A DNA stretch of 64,000 bases from Dryobates pubescens (Eukaryota; Chordata; Aves; Piciformes; Picidae), in NCBI RefSeq assembly GCF_014839835.1, contig NC_071624.1:22079112-22143111 (forward strand), in the 5' to 3' direction. This document shows positions 19,159 to 32,279 of the stretch, piece after piece; position 1 is the stretch's first letter; every line of letters starts with the position of its first letter. Position numbers and translations under genes: made by a program. The notes beneath the pieces are model-generated. The model worked only from the letters and a program-made list of their open reading frames with translations, was not told the DNA's origin and searched no databases.

Positions 19159-22100
19159 AAGGCAAGGTGTATTTAATCAAACAAGTTCCTAGAAAGGGGC
19201 GGGGTTTATGCTAATCAATTCCTGGAATTGGATTCCTTCACCTGCAAGCCTGGGAAGTCCTGGGGGTCCTCCTGGTGGTCGTTAGTGACCAAATTATTTG
19301 TCTTCCCCAGCTGCCCTTAGGTTCACATTTTCATTCTTCCACATAGGAACATTTCATAATACAGCCACTGAAGCTCAACTACAAATTACATAGAGATATA
19401 CTTTGCAATTCCCTGCTCCTGGTTCCCATGTCAGAGCTTATACCAGTCAGCTGATTGACATGAATTGTTACTCCATCCATCACAAGGTTCCAGGTTCGTT
19501 GGCTCTGTTCTGCAGGGATGGGGCAGGGTGGGTGGGCCCTGGGCAGCTCGCTGGTTCTGTGCTTCATGCTGCTGCTTCCCTGCTTTTTGCTGAGCTGTTG
19601 CTGCAAATGGGCTAAGGTCCTTGTGCATTGCATTACCTCATTTGCTCACTAAGACTTTGGATCTCCACTCTTTCTCTCAACCCAGAGGGTTCATTTTCTG
19701 TTACTTTTCCCTCACCTCTCTGTTGGGGGGACACAGGCAGTTAACCTGTTACATACCCCCACAGCTCCACACCTGCTGTGCCTGTGCTGTGAGGATCACT
19801 TCACACACTCAGTGTGATCAGAAATATTTTCATGCCCTTCCCCTGGAAATCACTGCTGAGTAAGGTTCTATTTTCATCTGCATAATCAACTCCAAGGTGA
19901 TGACCAGCTGCTGTCTTTCCTTCTCATTCTGCTTGCTCTACAAAGGAGGTCCTTTCAGCACTCCCTCTTGAGCCAAACACTGTGCCCTGGTGTGACCCTC
20001 CCCTGTTAGTGCCACCTCCTTGGCATGGCCACTTTGCATCTTCCCTGGAGCAGGGCTGGGTAGTTAACAAGTAGGTAAAATTCAGCCTCCAGTATGATGC
20101 AAGGCTGGGAGTTCCCTTAGGGTCTCCTTTGCTTAATAAAAGCAGGAGAGGAAGTCCGGGTGGAACAAGGCAGTGACTCTGTTGACTTTGTCCTGTAGCC
20201 TCACACTTTGGCAGACAACTTCAGGCTGTTAGAAAGAGCAGAAATAAAAAAAAAACCCAATGCTTATTTTGAATTTTGCTGCCCAGAGGTTTTGGGGAGA
20301 AATGGTATTTTGTAACCATTTCATCCCTCCTTTTCATTACTTACACATTGGCTCTCCCCCCTCCCTCCAAGGTCCAGTGGCACACAGCCCAGTTTCCATG
20401 TGAGTGGAGATCCACTTTGCTACTTGCTTCCTCTAGCCTCTTCCCTTTAATCTTCACTTCTTACATTGCATATAGTCACAGGAATGAAGTCCTGTCCAGC
20501 AGTGACATCCACAGATCAAAGACAGTTACAACACAGTAGAGTCTCTGTCCATCAGTTACATCTGCAGATCAGGGCCCATGGTTACATCTATGGAGTTTTC
20601 CCATCACGAACACAGCTGTAGCAGTGTCAGGAAAGCCATGATGGCTCACAGCCAGAAGGTGGTGGGCAACAGCTCAATGTCCAGATGGAAATGGATGACC
20701 AGTGGTGTCCCCACAAGAGTCTGTACTGTTGAGTATCTTCAGCAGTGATACACTAAGGTCAAGGCACCCTCAGCAAGTTTGCAGATGACACCAACCTGAG
20801 TGGTGCAGTTGATACAGCTGAGGGATAAGATCCACCTGGAGAAGAGGGCATGTGTGAACCTCAGGAGATTCAAGGTCCTGCCCCTGGCTCAGGGCAACCC
20901 CCCGGTGATGCAGTGGCAGAGGATCTAGAGCTCCTAAGACACGTCACATACATGAGGACAACCAAGCAGCTCCTCTGGCTGCAAGCTCAGCACTAAACCC
21001 TGGGCTGCAGTGGGATACACAAAGCCAGCCAAGTATTTCGACCACTCACTTCTCAAATCCAGGTCTTTGTTTTCTTCTGGTATAAGAAATTACTAACACT
21101 CCTTGATATTTGTTTCTATAACTTCTTTAGGGTGCACCAAAAAGTTTCAAGCAGCAGCAAAGCTGTTGCCTCCAGATGAACTTAGCTTAAAACAGCTCAG
21201 AGAGAAGATTACGTGATCATGCCCTGGTCAGAGCAAAGACACAGTCCCAGCAATACCAGTTCAGACTATACTTCACTCATCATTGCTGTGGGCAGGTGAC
21301 TTTCCATTTCCATTCCATTCCACAGCTGGAGCTGGAGGAGGAAAACACACACAGAGACACCTCCCCACCCCAACAAACAGACATTAACCTGGCTTCTGGG
21401 CTGATTCTGGCTTTCTCCAGGACAGGATTTGCAGTAGGTTAACACTGTCCCTTGGAAGCTGAGGCAGGAGTGGCTGCTACAAAACTCAGAACTCAATCCC
21501 CAAGTTGCTCTATCTTCCTGCACCCACCTCTGCAGCACAGCAGCATGGAGGAGATGGCAGCTTGCCCCAGCAGCACAGATGAGGTCTCTGCAGAGCTGCA
21601 GGAGAGACAAAGCCATGTTGGTGACATGACACAGGCAAAACCTCTTCACTGCCTTTCCCAAACACCTTCAGCTAAGCCAGCAAACCACCTCTCCCTCCCC
21701 CTTCCCCACACACACCGGCAGCCCAGCAGGCAGGAGCACTGCCATCACTTAAGGCTGTGGCTCATCAGCCAGCCTGCAGCAGATAAAACCTTTGTGCTGC
21801 TCATCCATCAAGCAAGGCCTTGGTTCATCACCTCCTAGTGTTACAGATCCGAAGGGGATGAAGCACATTCAGCAGGGCAGCAAGGGAAGGGAGGAGGGTG
21901 CCATGCCCGACAGAACTGAGCTGGAGCCAGGGGAGGCTGCCCCAAAGCGCTCAGAGCTGGTACCAGGCAGAGCAAGAGGAACAAAACTCATCCCTGGAAA
22001 TGTCGCTCGAGTCAGTGGCTCTCCAAGGCGCCAAAGGCTTCTTTGGATCCAACCCCTCCCTCAGGCCACCCATTTGCAGCCTATTTGCCATCTCTCTCCC

Positions 22101-22290
22101 TACATTCTCACCCCAGGCCTCTGGCTGCTCTCGTCCCCGGTTCCTCCCTCCACCCCTGTCCATGCATCTCCCTCAGCCCCAGTGCCCTATCCGAGCCCTG
22201 CTCAGTTCCCTGCATGCCCCCAGTCCCTTAGACAATCTTCTCACCTTCAGTTCCCCCCCTCACCCACAGTCCTCATCCTCAGATGTCCTT
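19159..22290. other. SLFN spacer between copies B and C
   Basis: Near-identical to 4013-7150. It includes an old CR1 scrap at about 20,716-20,986 and the exon-like stretch at 21,131-21,216. No gene is seen in it. Confidence 0.4.
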
Positions 22291-22530
22291 CCTCTGCAGG
22301 TCCCAGCCCGGCCCCACGCACACCTCCGCCCCTGTCCCAGGCGCAGCCGCGCCGAGCCGGAGCTGCCTTTGCCCCACCCCGGCGGCAGACAGCCAATGGC
22401 AGCGCTCGGGGCCGGGGTGGGGCGTAGCTGGAGGGGGCGGTGCCGCAGCCTTCCGCTAGGAGGAGCGGGACCGAACAGAACGGAACGCGACGCGATCCGA
22501 CGGGAGGGGTCGGAAAGGAAGGTAAGGGAA
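22291..22530 (+). promoter_or_regulatory. putative promoter and 5' UTR exon of SLFN copy C
   Basis: GC-rich block aligned to the copy B promoter but without the 15-bp array. CCAATGG lies at 22393-22399, followed by the shared CCTTCCGCTAGGAGG segment and a strong donor (GAAG|GTAAGG) near 22,521 that could end a non-coding first exon. Confidence 0.5.
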
Positions 22531-23138
22531 CGGTGCAGCGCAGGCATCTGGATCCTGTTTCGTCCTGTCTGAACCAGCAGCGTTATAAAGCACGCAGAAC
22601 AGACGCTCCTTGCTTTTCCCAGAGATCATTAACATACTCCTCAGTTTTCCTGGAACTCATTTTTAGATGCAGTTTGTCTTCTGCGTGTGCACTCAGCTCC
22701 GGCTAGCAAGTCGTCAACTGTGGTTTCTCTCCTGTATTCTAATTGTTGTATTAACCTTCTCTCTTTCATATTTGTGTATAAACTTCTGCTTGTTTCCTTA
22801 CCCTCTTCTGTTTCATGTTCCACAATACAAAATCGAAAGCTCAAAAGCATTTTCCTGTTGAACTTTCTAATCTGAGTTTGTAATTTGATTGGGATTAAAT
22901 TAACGAGGTGGGAATGATGGTTATCTTTATTGTCTCAAAAAATTATGTACAAACCTGATTCAATTTACTTACAGGTTGTCTTCGGTCACGAATGGGTGTG
23001 AAGGTTGGAAGTTGGGGAATTTCTTCTCACCTGCTTTTTGAAATTTCCTCTTTCCTCTGGCAGGCTTTGGCCGGAAGAGAAGTGCCAGGGGGAGGCAAGG
23101 AGTAGCCCTGCAGGGTTGGGCTTCCAGCACAAACCGAT

Positions 23139-26100
23139 ATGGAAGTTCAGAGCGAGCTGACTGATCCGGGGATGTGTGCTGCTGCTGCTGCTTCATCAGA
23201 GGAAATGCAGAGGAGTGAAAGCAGACCAGAGTAAGTTTTCTTCTCCTAGGTTTTGGTAGAGGGAACGGACAGAGGAGAAAGCGGGGAACATGCTCCAGCT
23301 GCTTTGCTTCCCATTTCTGCTGCACATCATTGTGGGCCTTAGCCATTGAAGGATTTCAAGTTGCTATTTCAGATAGTGATGTTTTAGCCCAGAGCTAAGA
23401 AGAAGAGGTGAGGTAAGGCCTTCTCTCTGTCACACCAGGGGAGTCTGAGATCTCAGCAGTCAGGCAAGCTGTCCTGTTACAGCAAACTGGGAGGGTTTGT
23501 GGAGCTGGATGGGAAAGATCCTCTGGCTGGCAGCAAAAAGTAGCTCACAGTGCTGTCCTTGCTGCTTTAGCTGTGCCATGGCTCAGAGCTGCAAGGAGCA
23601 GACCTATGTTCCTCAGCAGAGCCAACTGAGAGGAGAGGCAGAGAAGGCAGGAAATCTGTGTCCTGGATCAGGTCTGGAGGAGGTGCTGGCTGAGTAATTC
23701 TTTTATCATTGTTTCAGGCCCAGACTGGATCTTCTAGAGTGTCAGCTGCAGCAGAGGGTCCAGGTTCACTTAGAAACTGAGTATCCTGAAGTAGTTTTGT
23801 GTGTTGGAGAAATGTGTTTTGGTGTAAAAGCAAGGCAGAAGATGCCCAAAGCCTCAAAACAAGATCAAAAACACACCCTTGCCCGTGCCCTGTGTGCCCT
23901 GCTGAACTCTGGAGGAGGGGTGGTAAAAGCAGAGATTGCAAATGAAGGCTACAGTTTGGAGAGAGATGGCATTGGAGCAGACTTAGAAGAGGCTTTTCGG
24001 TCTCTCCTTTTGATTGTAGAGTGGGAAAAATACCTGGACTTGGAACAGCAAGGTAACAACCTCCTGATCTTTGTGAAAGCCTGGAGCAGCGAGAGCACAG
24101 CCTCAGGGTCTGCAAGTGCAAAGCCTCGGATCTGCAGCCTGGGCACTGGGCTGTACACAAAGAGTGGAGCTTCCCTTCCTCACATGAACCCTACTGAAGC
24201 TCTTCTGTTCCTTACAGAAAAACAGGAGGAAGCCAGGAGGAATCACAGCCTGGCTGCTGAAAGAGAATTGGATGCTTTCAGGAGGGCTGGTTCAGGGCTG
24301 AATGATCTCTGCCTTGAACCGCCTGCAAAAATCAGGCAGACAACAGATGTTGAAGGGGACAGGAGTGACTTCTGGAGCGTTCTTGTAGAGCTGTATAATA
24401 GGGGCCAACTGCATCATGGAGAGAAGTTGCCTTTCACAGAGTCAAGATATGTGGAATTTAAGCACTACTCAACGGACAACTTCCTGACTCGTGTCAGGGA
24501 AGTGCTGCCTCAGTATATTGCTGGGTTCGCAAACGCAGACGGCGGGTGTCTGTGGATCGGGGTGGATGATGATGGCAGAGTGCAGGGATTCAGCTGTGAT
24601 GATGAGGAGCAGAGAAAGCTAGAAGATCTCATCAAATCAATTCATTGCAAATTAACTGCCTTCCACTTCTACCAGCCTGATGATCTCACCAGGTCCATTC
24701 ACAACCATTGGAATCGCGCTTTCTACCAGACTCATTCTGAATGTGACTTACACTATGGCCACAAACTATTCCCAGTGTGTGGAGCGGATGGAGAGCGCCG
24801 TGGCCACGTCTGTGCTGTGAATGTTTCACCTTTCCAGTGTGTCCTGTTTGCTGAAGCCCCAGACTCATGGCTCGTGGAAAACGACACACTCAGGAGACTG
24901 GGAGCAGAGGAGTGGGCTAAGAGGATGACTGATACAGATCCAGGTCCAAAAGAGGAGGACAATCCCTCTCCCTTTTCCATGTTTCCCTTTCTTGTCTTGC
25001 TGCTGGCCTGGCAGTGTTGTTTGCCTGTGACAGTCTCACCTGCTTTTCAGGCTTCTTTGTGGCCTGGCCAACCCTTGAGTGCTTGAGGTGCTTGCTAAAT
25101 CCCTGTCTTTCTGCTGCTGCTTTCCTGAATGCTTGCTGCAGGCTGCAGCAGCTGCTGGTGACCAGCAATTTATTAATGCTTTGGCTACAGCTGCTGCCAG
25201 TCAAATCAGCTGAGCACTGTGGACAGAGCAGTTGCTCCCTGGGCAGTGAGAGGAGCCCCACTAACAGAGGCAGAGGTCATCACAGCAGCTGGTGAGAGAA
25301 GGAAACCAAGCACAGTTCCATGGCCCGTGACCTGAGCCTGTTCTGCTGCTGATCAACTGCTGTCCCTGTGAGCTGCAAGGTCTCTGTCTCTGCTTTGCAT
25401 TTCTTCTTTCCAGGATGAGCAAAAGACCCAAAAGCAGCAGGAGTGAGGCCAGCCTGTGGCTCTTGCCCTGAGGGGCAGCAAATGCCCCTGCTGTATCACA
25501 GGGCTTTCTTTCTGTTCCTTCCAGATCTTGCAAGGCTTTCTTCGACCTTCAGGCAAGAGCTGAGTCTGACAGGGAGACCACCTCTTGCCAAGGCAGTTTA
25601 TTCAGCCCAAGGAGCTGACAGTGCTGCTACCCTTTGTGAGAACCTCTTTCCAGGTGGGTCTGCACATTGCTTCCCCTCTCTGGTAGCTTTGCAGGCTGAA
25701 TCTCAAGGGCATGGCCTAGGTGAAAGAGGAGATTGAAGACATCCTTTAAAGAGGTGAAAGAGATGCAACTCCTTTGCAGCCCTGACAGCAGCATTGCACT
25801 CAAATGGCTGAGGAGCTCCTTGGCCAGGGATTGACCTTGTGCCAGCTGTTGATGGGGGTGCCTGAGCTCGGCTTGCTGAACTCTGGGGCCTGAGCTCAGC
25901 CCTGCCAGTGCCTTTTCACAATTCAATGAAAGAAGGGAACATGAGAGGAGGAGGTGCCTTGGGATCAGCCCAGTGCCAATACAGCACGTGGCTGGGGCCA
26001 GAGTGGGGAGGCTGCTGCTGCTTGCAGGCAAACATTGCTGTGTCAGTGCAAGAAAAGCCTGGTGTCCAGGGCCTTCAGGATGGACCTGGTATTGTCTCTT

Positions 26101-29100
26101 TCTTCATTCACTGGGTCTTCTGAACAAGACTGGGAACAGCCAGTCCCTTGCCTGAAGGTGTCCCTTCAGCCTCCTGTTCTGCAGGCTGAACAACCCCAGC
26201 TCCCTCAGCCCCTCCTCACAGGCCTTGTGCTCCCCCAGTACCATTTCAGAGGGCTGCATTTGCCTGCCTCACACCAACTCTGTTTCTTCTGCTTTGCCTT
26301 CCCAGTGAGCCCTGCCAGCATCACATGTACCCCAGAAAAACTCAGGGAAGATCTCCTCCAGGAGCATCCAGGATTGGATAGCTTAATTGAAAGCCAACTC
26401 CAGCCCCTCTCAGAGGGAGTTCTGATATTTTCCAGGAGCTGGGCTGTTGATGTTGGCTTGCCAGCAAACCAGCTCATCATTTGTGATGTTCTCCAAGTAG
26501 CCAAGGACAGGCCACCTATCCTTTATACAGTCTGCAAGCAGATCTCAGAGGCCTTGGTTGGGTACTCCAGGAGAACAGCCCGGAGGCTGAAGGAGAAGTT
26601 AGTCAACACAGGAGGCTATATCCACAAGCTGTGTGTAATACCCAAGCTGCTGACATTGCCTGCCCAGGGGAGCTGTGGAGAAGAGTGGGATCAGAACATT
26701 GAACAGAAGTATCCCCCTGGCTACGGCCTGGTCAGCAGTGACAACCTGAGGGACCTCTTGCATGCTCTCACAGTCGCTCTGCTGACTTTCAAGTCCTTTT
26801 TAAGTGACAGAGTTGGCTCTGAGTTTCTGAACCTCTTGACCCTCAGACAATACCAGGTGCTGTCAGAAAATCTTCACAGAACTAAGAAGCTCTATGTGTA
26901 TGGTCTGCCAGGCACAGGGAAAACAGTGGTGGCCCTGAAGATCATGGAGCAAATAAGAACCATGCTGCCATGCTCACAAGAGGAAGTTCTTTATATCTGT
27001 GAGACCAAGGGCCTGAGAGATTTTGTGCGGTAAGTATTTCCTCCAGGGACTCATTCCAACTTCATGGTATTTCACCAGCACTTCTGACTAGCTGAGTGCT
27101 GATGAGTGTATGTGGGATTCTCTTTGACCCACCACCAGTACTGACCAGTCTGGCATCATAGAATGCTTTGGTTAGGAAGGGGCCTTGAAGATCATCTAGT
27201 TCCACTGGTCCCCTAGACTGGGTTACTCAGGGCCCCATCCAGGTTCACTTTGACCAGTTCCAGTCTTGGAGCTTCCAAAACTGTGCAACCTATTCCAGTG
27301 CCTCAGCTCCCTCTTGGGGAAGAATTTCTACTTAATATCCAATCTAAATCCAGCTTAGGATCATAGAATCAATAAGGTTGGAAAAGACCTCAGAGATCAT
27401 CAAGTCCAACCTGTCACCCAACACCTCATGACTAACTGAACCATGGTGCCAAGTGCCACGTCCAGTCCTCTCTTGAACAACTCCAGGGATGGGGACTCCA
27501 CCATCTCCCTGGGCAGCACATTCCAAGGGCAAATCTCTCTTTCTGGGAAAAACTTTCTCCTCACCTCCAGCCTAAACCTCCCCTGGCACAGCTTGAGACT
27601 GTGTCCTCTTGTTCTGGTGCTGCTTGCCTGGGAGATGAGACCAACCCCCACCTGGCTATAACCTCCCTTCAGGTTCATGAGGGCTGCTACCCAGGGTACT
27701 TCCCGAATAAGTTGCTTAAACAAGCTGAAGTTTGCCCTCCGGCAGTCCAAAGTGAGGCTTCTGTTACTGCTCCTCCCTATTTTCCTGCGTATTGAAAACT
27801 GCACTATCTCATGGTCTCTGCACCCTAGACAGCCTCCTACCATCACATCTCCCACCAGCCTTTCTCTATTTGAGAACAGCAGGTTAAGCAGGGCCTGACC
27901 CCTGGTAGGCTCACTTAACAGTGGCATCAGGAAGCTGTCCTCCGTCAGCTTCTTCCAGCTTGAAGCCATTCTCCTTGTCCTGGGACTCTATGCATTTGTG
28001 AAAAGGCCCTCTCCAGTTCCCTTCAAATAGTGGGAGGCTGTTCTAATGTCTTTCAAGAGCCTTCTCTTCTCCTGAGATATGGATTCCAGCTGGGGTCTCA
28101 GCAGAGAAGAAGGGCAGAAGCCCCTCCCTGCCCCTGCTGCCCACACCGATTTTGGTCAGGCAAGGACAGGTTGGCTCTGGGTCTGCCATTGGCTTTGTTG
28201 CAGTTCATAATTTTGTCATGGGCCCAACTCTCCAACCTGTCCACATCCCCGGGATGGATTCCTTCCTGACCACACCACACAGCTTGGTGTCATTGGCAAA
28301 CTTGCTGAGGGTGCCTCGATCCTACTGTCCGTGTCACTGACAAAGATGTGAAACAGCACTGGTGCCAGTAGTGACCCCTGAGGAGCCCCACACAGCACTT
28401 GTCTCCACTGAGACATTGACCATTACTCTTTGAGGGTGATCTCCAAGTCAGTTCTTAATCTGCTGAGTAGTTCTCCCATTGAATGATTGACTTTTTTTTT
28501 CCCCATGGAGGATGGAAGATTTTTTCCCCCTCTCCCAGTCAGTGAGAACTTCACCAGACTGCCATGACACCTCAGATATGATGGACAGCAGCTTGGCAGC
28601 TGCATCCACCAGTTCCCTCAGGACCCAGGGGTGGATCCTCTCAGGCCCCATGGACTTGTGCACCTTCATTTTCCTTAGGTGGTGTTGAAGCTGAGCTTCA
28701 CTTAGAGCGGCTGTGCCCTTTGGTCCAACACCACAGCATTGTGAGCCCAGTATGACAGATGTGCACATTGTTCTGATCAGTTTGCAATGCAGAGGTGGTT
28801 TTTAATGCACTGGTGTCTCTCCTGCAGGCAGAAAGACATTTGCCAAGCGGTGACCAGAGAAGAGTTTTTGAAGGAGAGCTTCAGCACTGTGAAGCACATA
28901 ATCATTGATGAAGCACAGAGTTTCCGAGATCAGGAAGGTGATTGGTATGGGAAAGCCTTGAGACTGACTTCATCACAAGAGCTCCCTGAGCCTGGCTTCC
29001 TCTGGATTTTCTTGGATTACTTACAGACAAGTCACAGCTTCCCAACTGGCCTTCCAGATGCAGGTTGGCATGATCCTATCGAGTCGCTGACCAATGTGGT

Positions 29101-29668
29101 TCGCAGTGCCAGCAGCATCTATGGCTATGTAAGAGAAAAACTGACCAGGATTGTAGAGCATCCCAGCCAGGGGATTCCCATCCCACGTCTGAGACGCTTG
29201 GTAGAGAGGGCCACCTGTGCTCACCCTGTGACAGGCAGGTTAGAAGTACGGTGGCTAGAGTACAGTGAATTATGTGATTATGTGAAAGAGCAATGTGAAA
29301 ACTACATCAGGAATGGCTACTCAGCAAAGGATATTGCTGTGCTCTACAGAGATACCGATAGATGGGACAAGTTCTGGGTATCTTCGATAAACGATTTAGA
29401 ATTAAATATAGAATTTGTAACCACGGAGAGCAGCTCCTGGAGGGAGCAAGCAGTTGTCGAAAGCATCCAGAATTTTGCTGGCTTGGAGAGGAGTATTGTG
29501 TTTGGTATTATTCCTCCATCTGTGCAGGAAGAGGAAAAGCTTTTAACTAATCTCTTGGTCTGGATAGCATCCAGAGCAATTTTAGATCTACACTTGTTGT
29601 TTCAGTATGACTCTGAAAGCTCTCAAGATAGTCCAGGATCTGAGTTTGGAGACTTTTTCACTCCCTGA
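23139..29668 (+). CDS. SLFN-like: Schlafen copy C, group III SLFN, catalytic residues intact
   Basis: Five coding exons in phase: 23139-23230, 23718-24943, 25525-25653, 26306-27029, 28828-29668 (about 1003 codons). The ATG at 23139 has G at -3 and +4 and an in-frame TAG 14 codons upstream, which supports this start. Same order as copy [21 protein letters not shown] core, SWAVD near residue 527, Walker A GLPGTGKT near 682-689, Walker [18 protein letters not shown]. The nuclease triad known from SLFN13 is kept: Glu272 and Glu277 in FTESRYVEFK and Asp315 in WIGVDDDG, with the 38-residue Glu-Asp spacing of human SLFN13. It should therefore be the active endoribonuclease of the array, cutting tRNA or rRNA if it behaves like SLFN11/13. 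The C-terminus differs from A and B (ends GDFFTP). The exon 2 donor is the same weak GTCCAA. Confidence 0.92.
26160..26237 (-). mobile_element. short CR1 fragment
   Basis: Same scrap as at 12825-12905 in copy B, here followed directly by the exon 4 polypyrimidine region. It gives the empty-site sequence for the copy B CR1 insertion. Confidence 0.75.
27158..28770 (-). mobile_element. CR1 LINE fragment in the last intron of copy C (interrupted)
   Basis: Counterpart of 471-1780 and 15607-16924, split by a younger CR1 at 27358-27969. Reverse-transcriptase remnants lie on the minus strand around 28,650-28,540. Confidence 0.78.
27358..27969 (-). mobile_element. nested, internally deleted CR1
   Basis: Antisense CR1 inserted into the older one. 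Its 3' end at 27358 starts ATAGAATCAATAAGGTTGG. The minus-strand frame 27969-27400 reads from a CR1 endonuclease-like end (LLNLLFSNRERLVGDVMVGG) straight into the CR1 C-terminal end (LKGGYSQVGVG). The whole reverse transcriptase is missing, yet 189 codons stay open. Confidence 0.82.
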
Positions 29669-29943
29669 AGGAGAAGGGTTTCCTTCTTCCTCCCAAAAGC
29701 CCAGGCATTCTTGGAGAGTCTCCCCAGCCCCCATTAAATCAATTTTCAATCAGTGTAAGTCAGAGAAGCACAGAATCATTTAGGCTAGAAAAGGCCTTTG
29801 AAGGTGATCAGCTCCAACCATTACCCAGCACTGCCAGGGCACCACTAAAGCCAAAGCCCCATGGTGCTACTGCTCAGCTGTCATGGCTTGACTTGAAATC
29901 TGCTGCTGTTATTCAAACCCATCCTGCCTATTGCCAGTGTCAA

Positions 29944-29949
29944 AATAAA
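29944..29949 (+). terminator. polyadenylation signal of SLFN copy C
   Basis: AATAAA 276 bp after the stop codon. Copies A and B read AAAGGAAAG at the aligned place and lack it. Confidence 0.5.
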
Positions 29950-30183
29950 AGTGCTGGCTGGAGCAAAGTGTTCTGAAGATCATTGTAAGAGGAGAGGCTT
30001 CCTGCTCTCCCCTGCCTGGGGTGTCTGGGAACACTTGGTGTTTGACCAGAAGCTCCCAGGTGCCCGATCAGACAGATCTGTAGGTTTCCTCTGTTTATGA
30101 AACCAAGTGGGGTTGGGAAAGTATTGAATGTGTTGACCTCCTGAGCTGACCGCTGGAGACCTTCAAGCTCTCGTTTGACCACT

Positions 30184-30685
30184 TGGGATGGGTTGAGGCA
30201 GACCCCTCCCCACCAGGGGCAGAAGTAATGACTCAGACAAACGGATTGCAAAGGTGATGGAAAGTTTAAATGGAAAGCGGTGAGTATTGACAGAGAGCCA
30301 GAAGCGCAGTGACAAAAGAAACCCCAAAGCAGACCCAGAAACTCCCATCCCCACCTGAGGGTACACCCAAGACCCCCAGGGCTCCTTCTTCTACCCCCCC
30401 ACTCCACTGCTAGGCTAGTCTCAGATGGCCAGATCTGAGACTGCCCACCCCCCTGGCCTTTGGCCTAGCTAGGCCCAAGGCCAGGAGACATCTCCCCCAA
30501 GTTACCGGGAGGCGGAGAGGGATGAAAGAGGAAGTGCCAGACCCCGCGCTGGATCTTACAGCAGCACAGAGAATTATGGTAGGAAATACCCAGTTTCCTG
30601 TGTCCACCCACTGGGCTGGATTTCTGGACACAGGAAGCACCCCACGTATGAACACAGCAGAGGGCACCCAGCCCGAACTGCTACA
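30184..30685 (-). repeat. 3' LTR of the non-autonomous element
   Basis: About 502 bp, alignable end to end with 31802-32279. It is the 3' LTR in the element's minus-strand orientation because the purine tract abuts it. Confidence 0.85.
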
Positions 30686-31801
30686 TGCCACCCCTTTTTT
30701 CATACCATAATCTCTGCACCCAAACATATCATCAAATTAGAAATCTTCTGATGCCATGTCTGGTGAAGTCCATGTCTTTATCTGGGCATCCCCCCAGACA
30801 GTCTCTCATTCAGGTTGAAGTGTCAGTCCAATCCAGTTCTTCTTCTTTCATCTAATGGAACCTCCCAGCGATGCACATTTCACTCCTCTGCACTGCAAGT
30901 TCTTCATGGACTCATTGGACATCCTGGCCACCTGGAAAAGCCTCACAACTTCTCAACTCAACCTTTATTTTCATCTATATTTACTCAGCGGCATATTTCC
31001 ACCCCTGGGGCAAGCCAGTTGGAACAATCAGGCTCCATGACCGCTTTTTTCCATCCATCCAGGGAGCTGCAACCAACTTCTTCCACCCGTGGTCTGAGGC
31101 TATACAGATGCATGTCAAAGGTACACTGCCCCCTCCCCTGCCCCGTACTGAGGCGTGACAGCATCTGGCTACACAACCCTCCCCCCGAAGAGGGAAGGGC
31201 TGCACCACAACCTACTGAGAAGAAAGGAGGTGGAGCCAGGTGATAGATGCTATTTTCGGAGCTCGTCTGAAAATTGGGGAGGAGATTAGAGCCGGCCCTA
31301 CCGCAGCCCAAGTGCACGGCCGGGCCCGCCGCTGTCGCCACTCCAAGTGCATGTCCAGGCCCACCGCTGCAGCCACTCAGCATCCAGCAGGGCTCCGGCC
31401 ACCTCTACTGCCGTGGTACAGACTCAAAATCACCTCCACCCCTCGGGCATTCAAACAGCTCTTCCAGCCAAAGCCATAAACGCGTTCTCAGAGCCCTTGA
31501 AAACAGCTTTCCAGCTGGAGTCCCCGTTCGCCCTCTGGGGTTTTGGGAGCTGAGCTCGCCCGCTCGCCGTGGCTGGCCCTATCCCTGCAGCGAGAAGGGA
31601 CCTGACTTTGATCTGTTCGCCGCTGCCCCTCCCCCGCTTCACTCCCCGCCACTTCTACCACTCCACAGAGAACAAAAGTGGAGGAAGGGCAGGTTCAGCA
31701 TTCTCAAGCTGTACCTCAGTTCCAATTTAAACTCTCCATCTTTTGCAATCTGATCTGCAGAGTGGCCACAACAACTAACTCCTGACTGGCTACACCAAGA
31801 C

Positions 31802-32279
31802 TGTGATGGGTTCAGGCAGACCCCCTCCCCACCATGGGCAAAAATAACGACTCAAACAGATTGCAAAAGTGATGGAGAGTTTAAATGGAAAGCGGTGAAT
31901 ATTTACAGAGAGCCAGAAGTGCAGTGGCAAAAGAAATCCCAAAGCAGACCCAGAAACATCCCATCCCCACCTGAGGGTACACCCAAGACCCCAGGGCTCC
32001 TTCTTCCCTCCCCCCCCCCCCTCCACTGCTAGGCTAGTCTCAGCTGGCCACCCCCCCCGGCCTTGTCTCCCAAGGCCGGGAGACATCTCCCCCAGTTACT
32101 GGGTGGCGGAGAGGGAAGAAAGAGGAAGTGCCAGATCCCGCACTGGATCTTATAGCGGCACAGAGAATTATGGTAGGCAATACCCAGTTTCCTGTGTCCA
32201 CCCACTGGGCTGGACTTCTGGACACAGGAAGCACCCCACGAATGAACACAGCAGAGGGCACCCAGCCCAAACTGCTACA
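31802..32279 (-). repeat. 5' LTR of the non-autonomous element
   Basis: About 478 bp. It shares the ACACAGGAAGCACCCCACG and CAGCAGAGGGCACCCAGCCC blocks with the other LTR. A shortened relative lies at 49753-49988. Confidence 0.85.
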
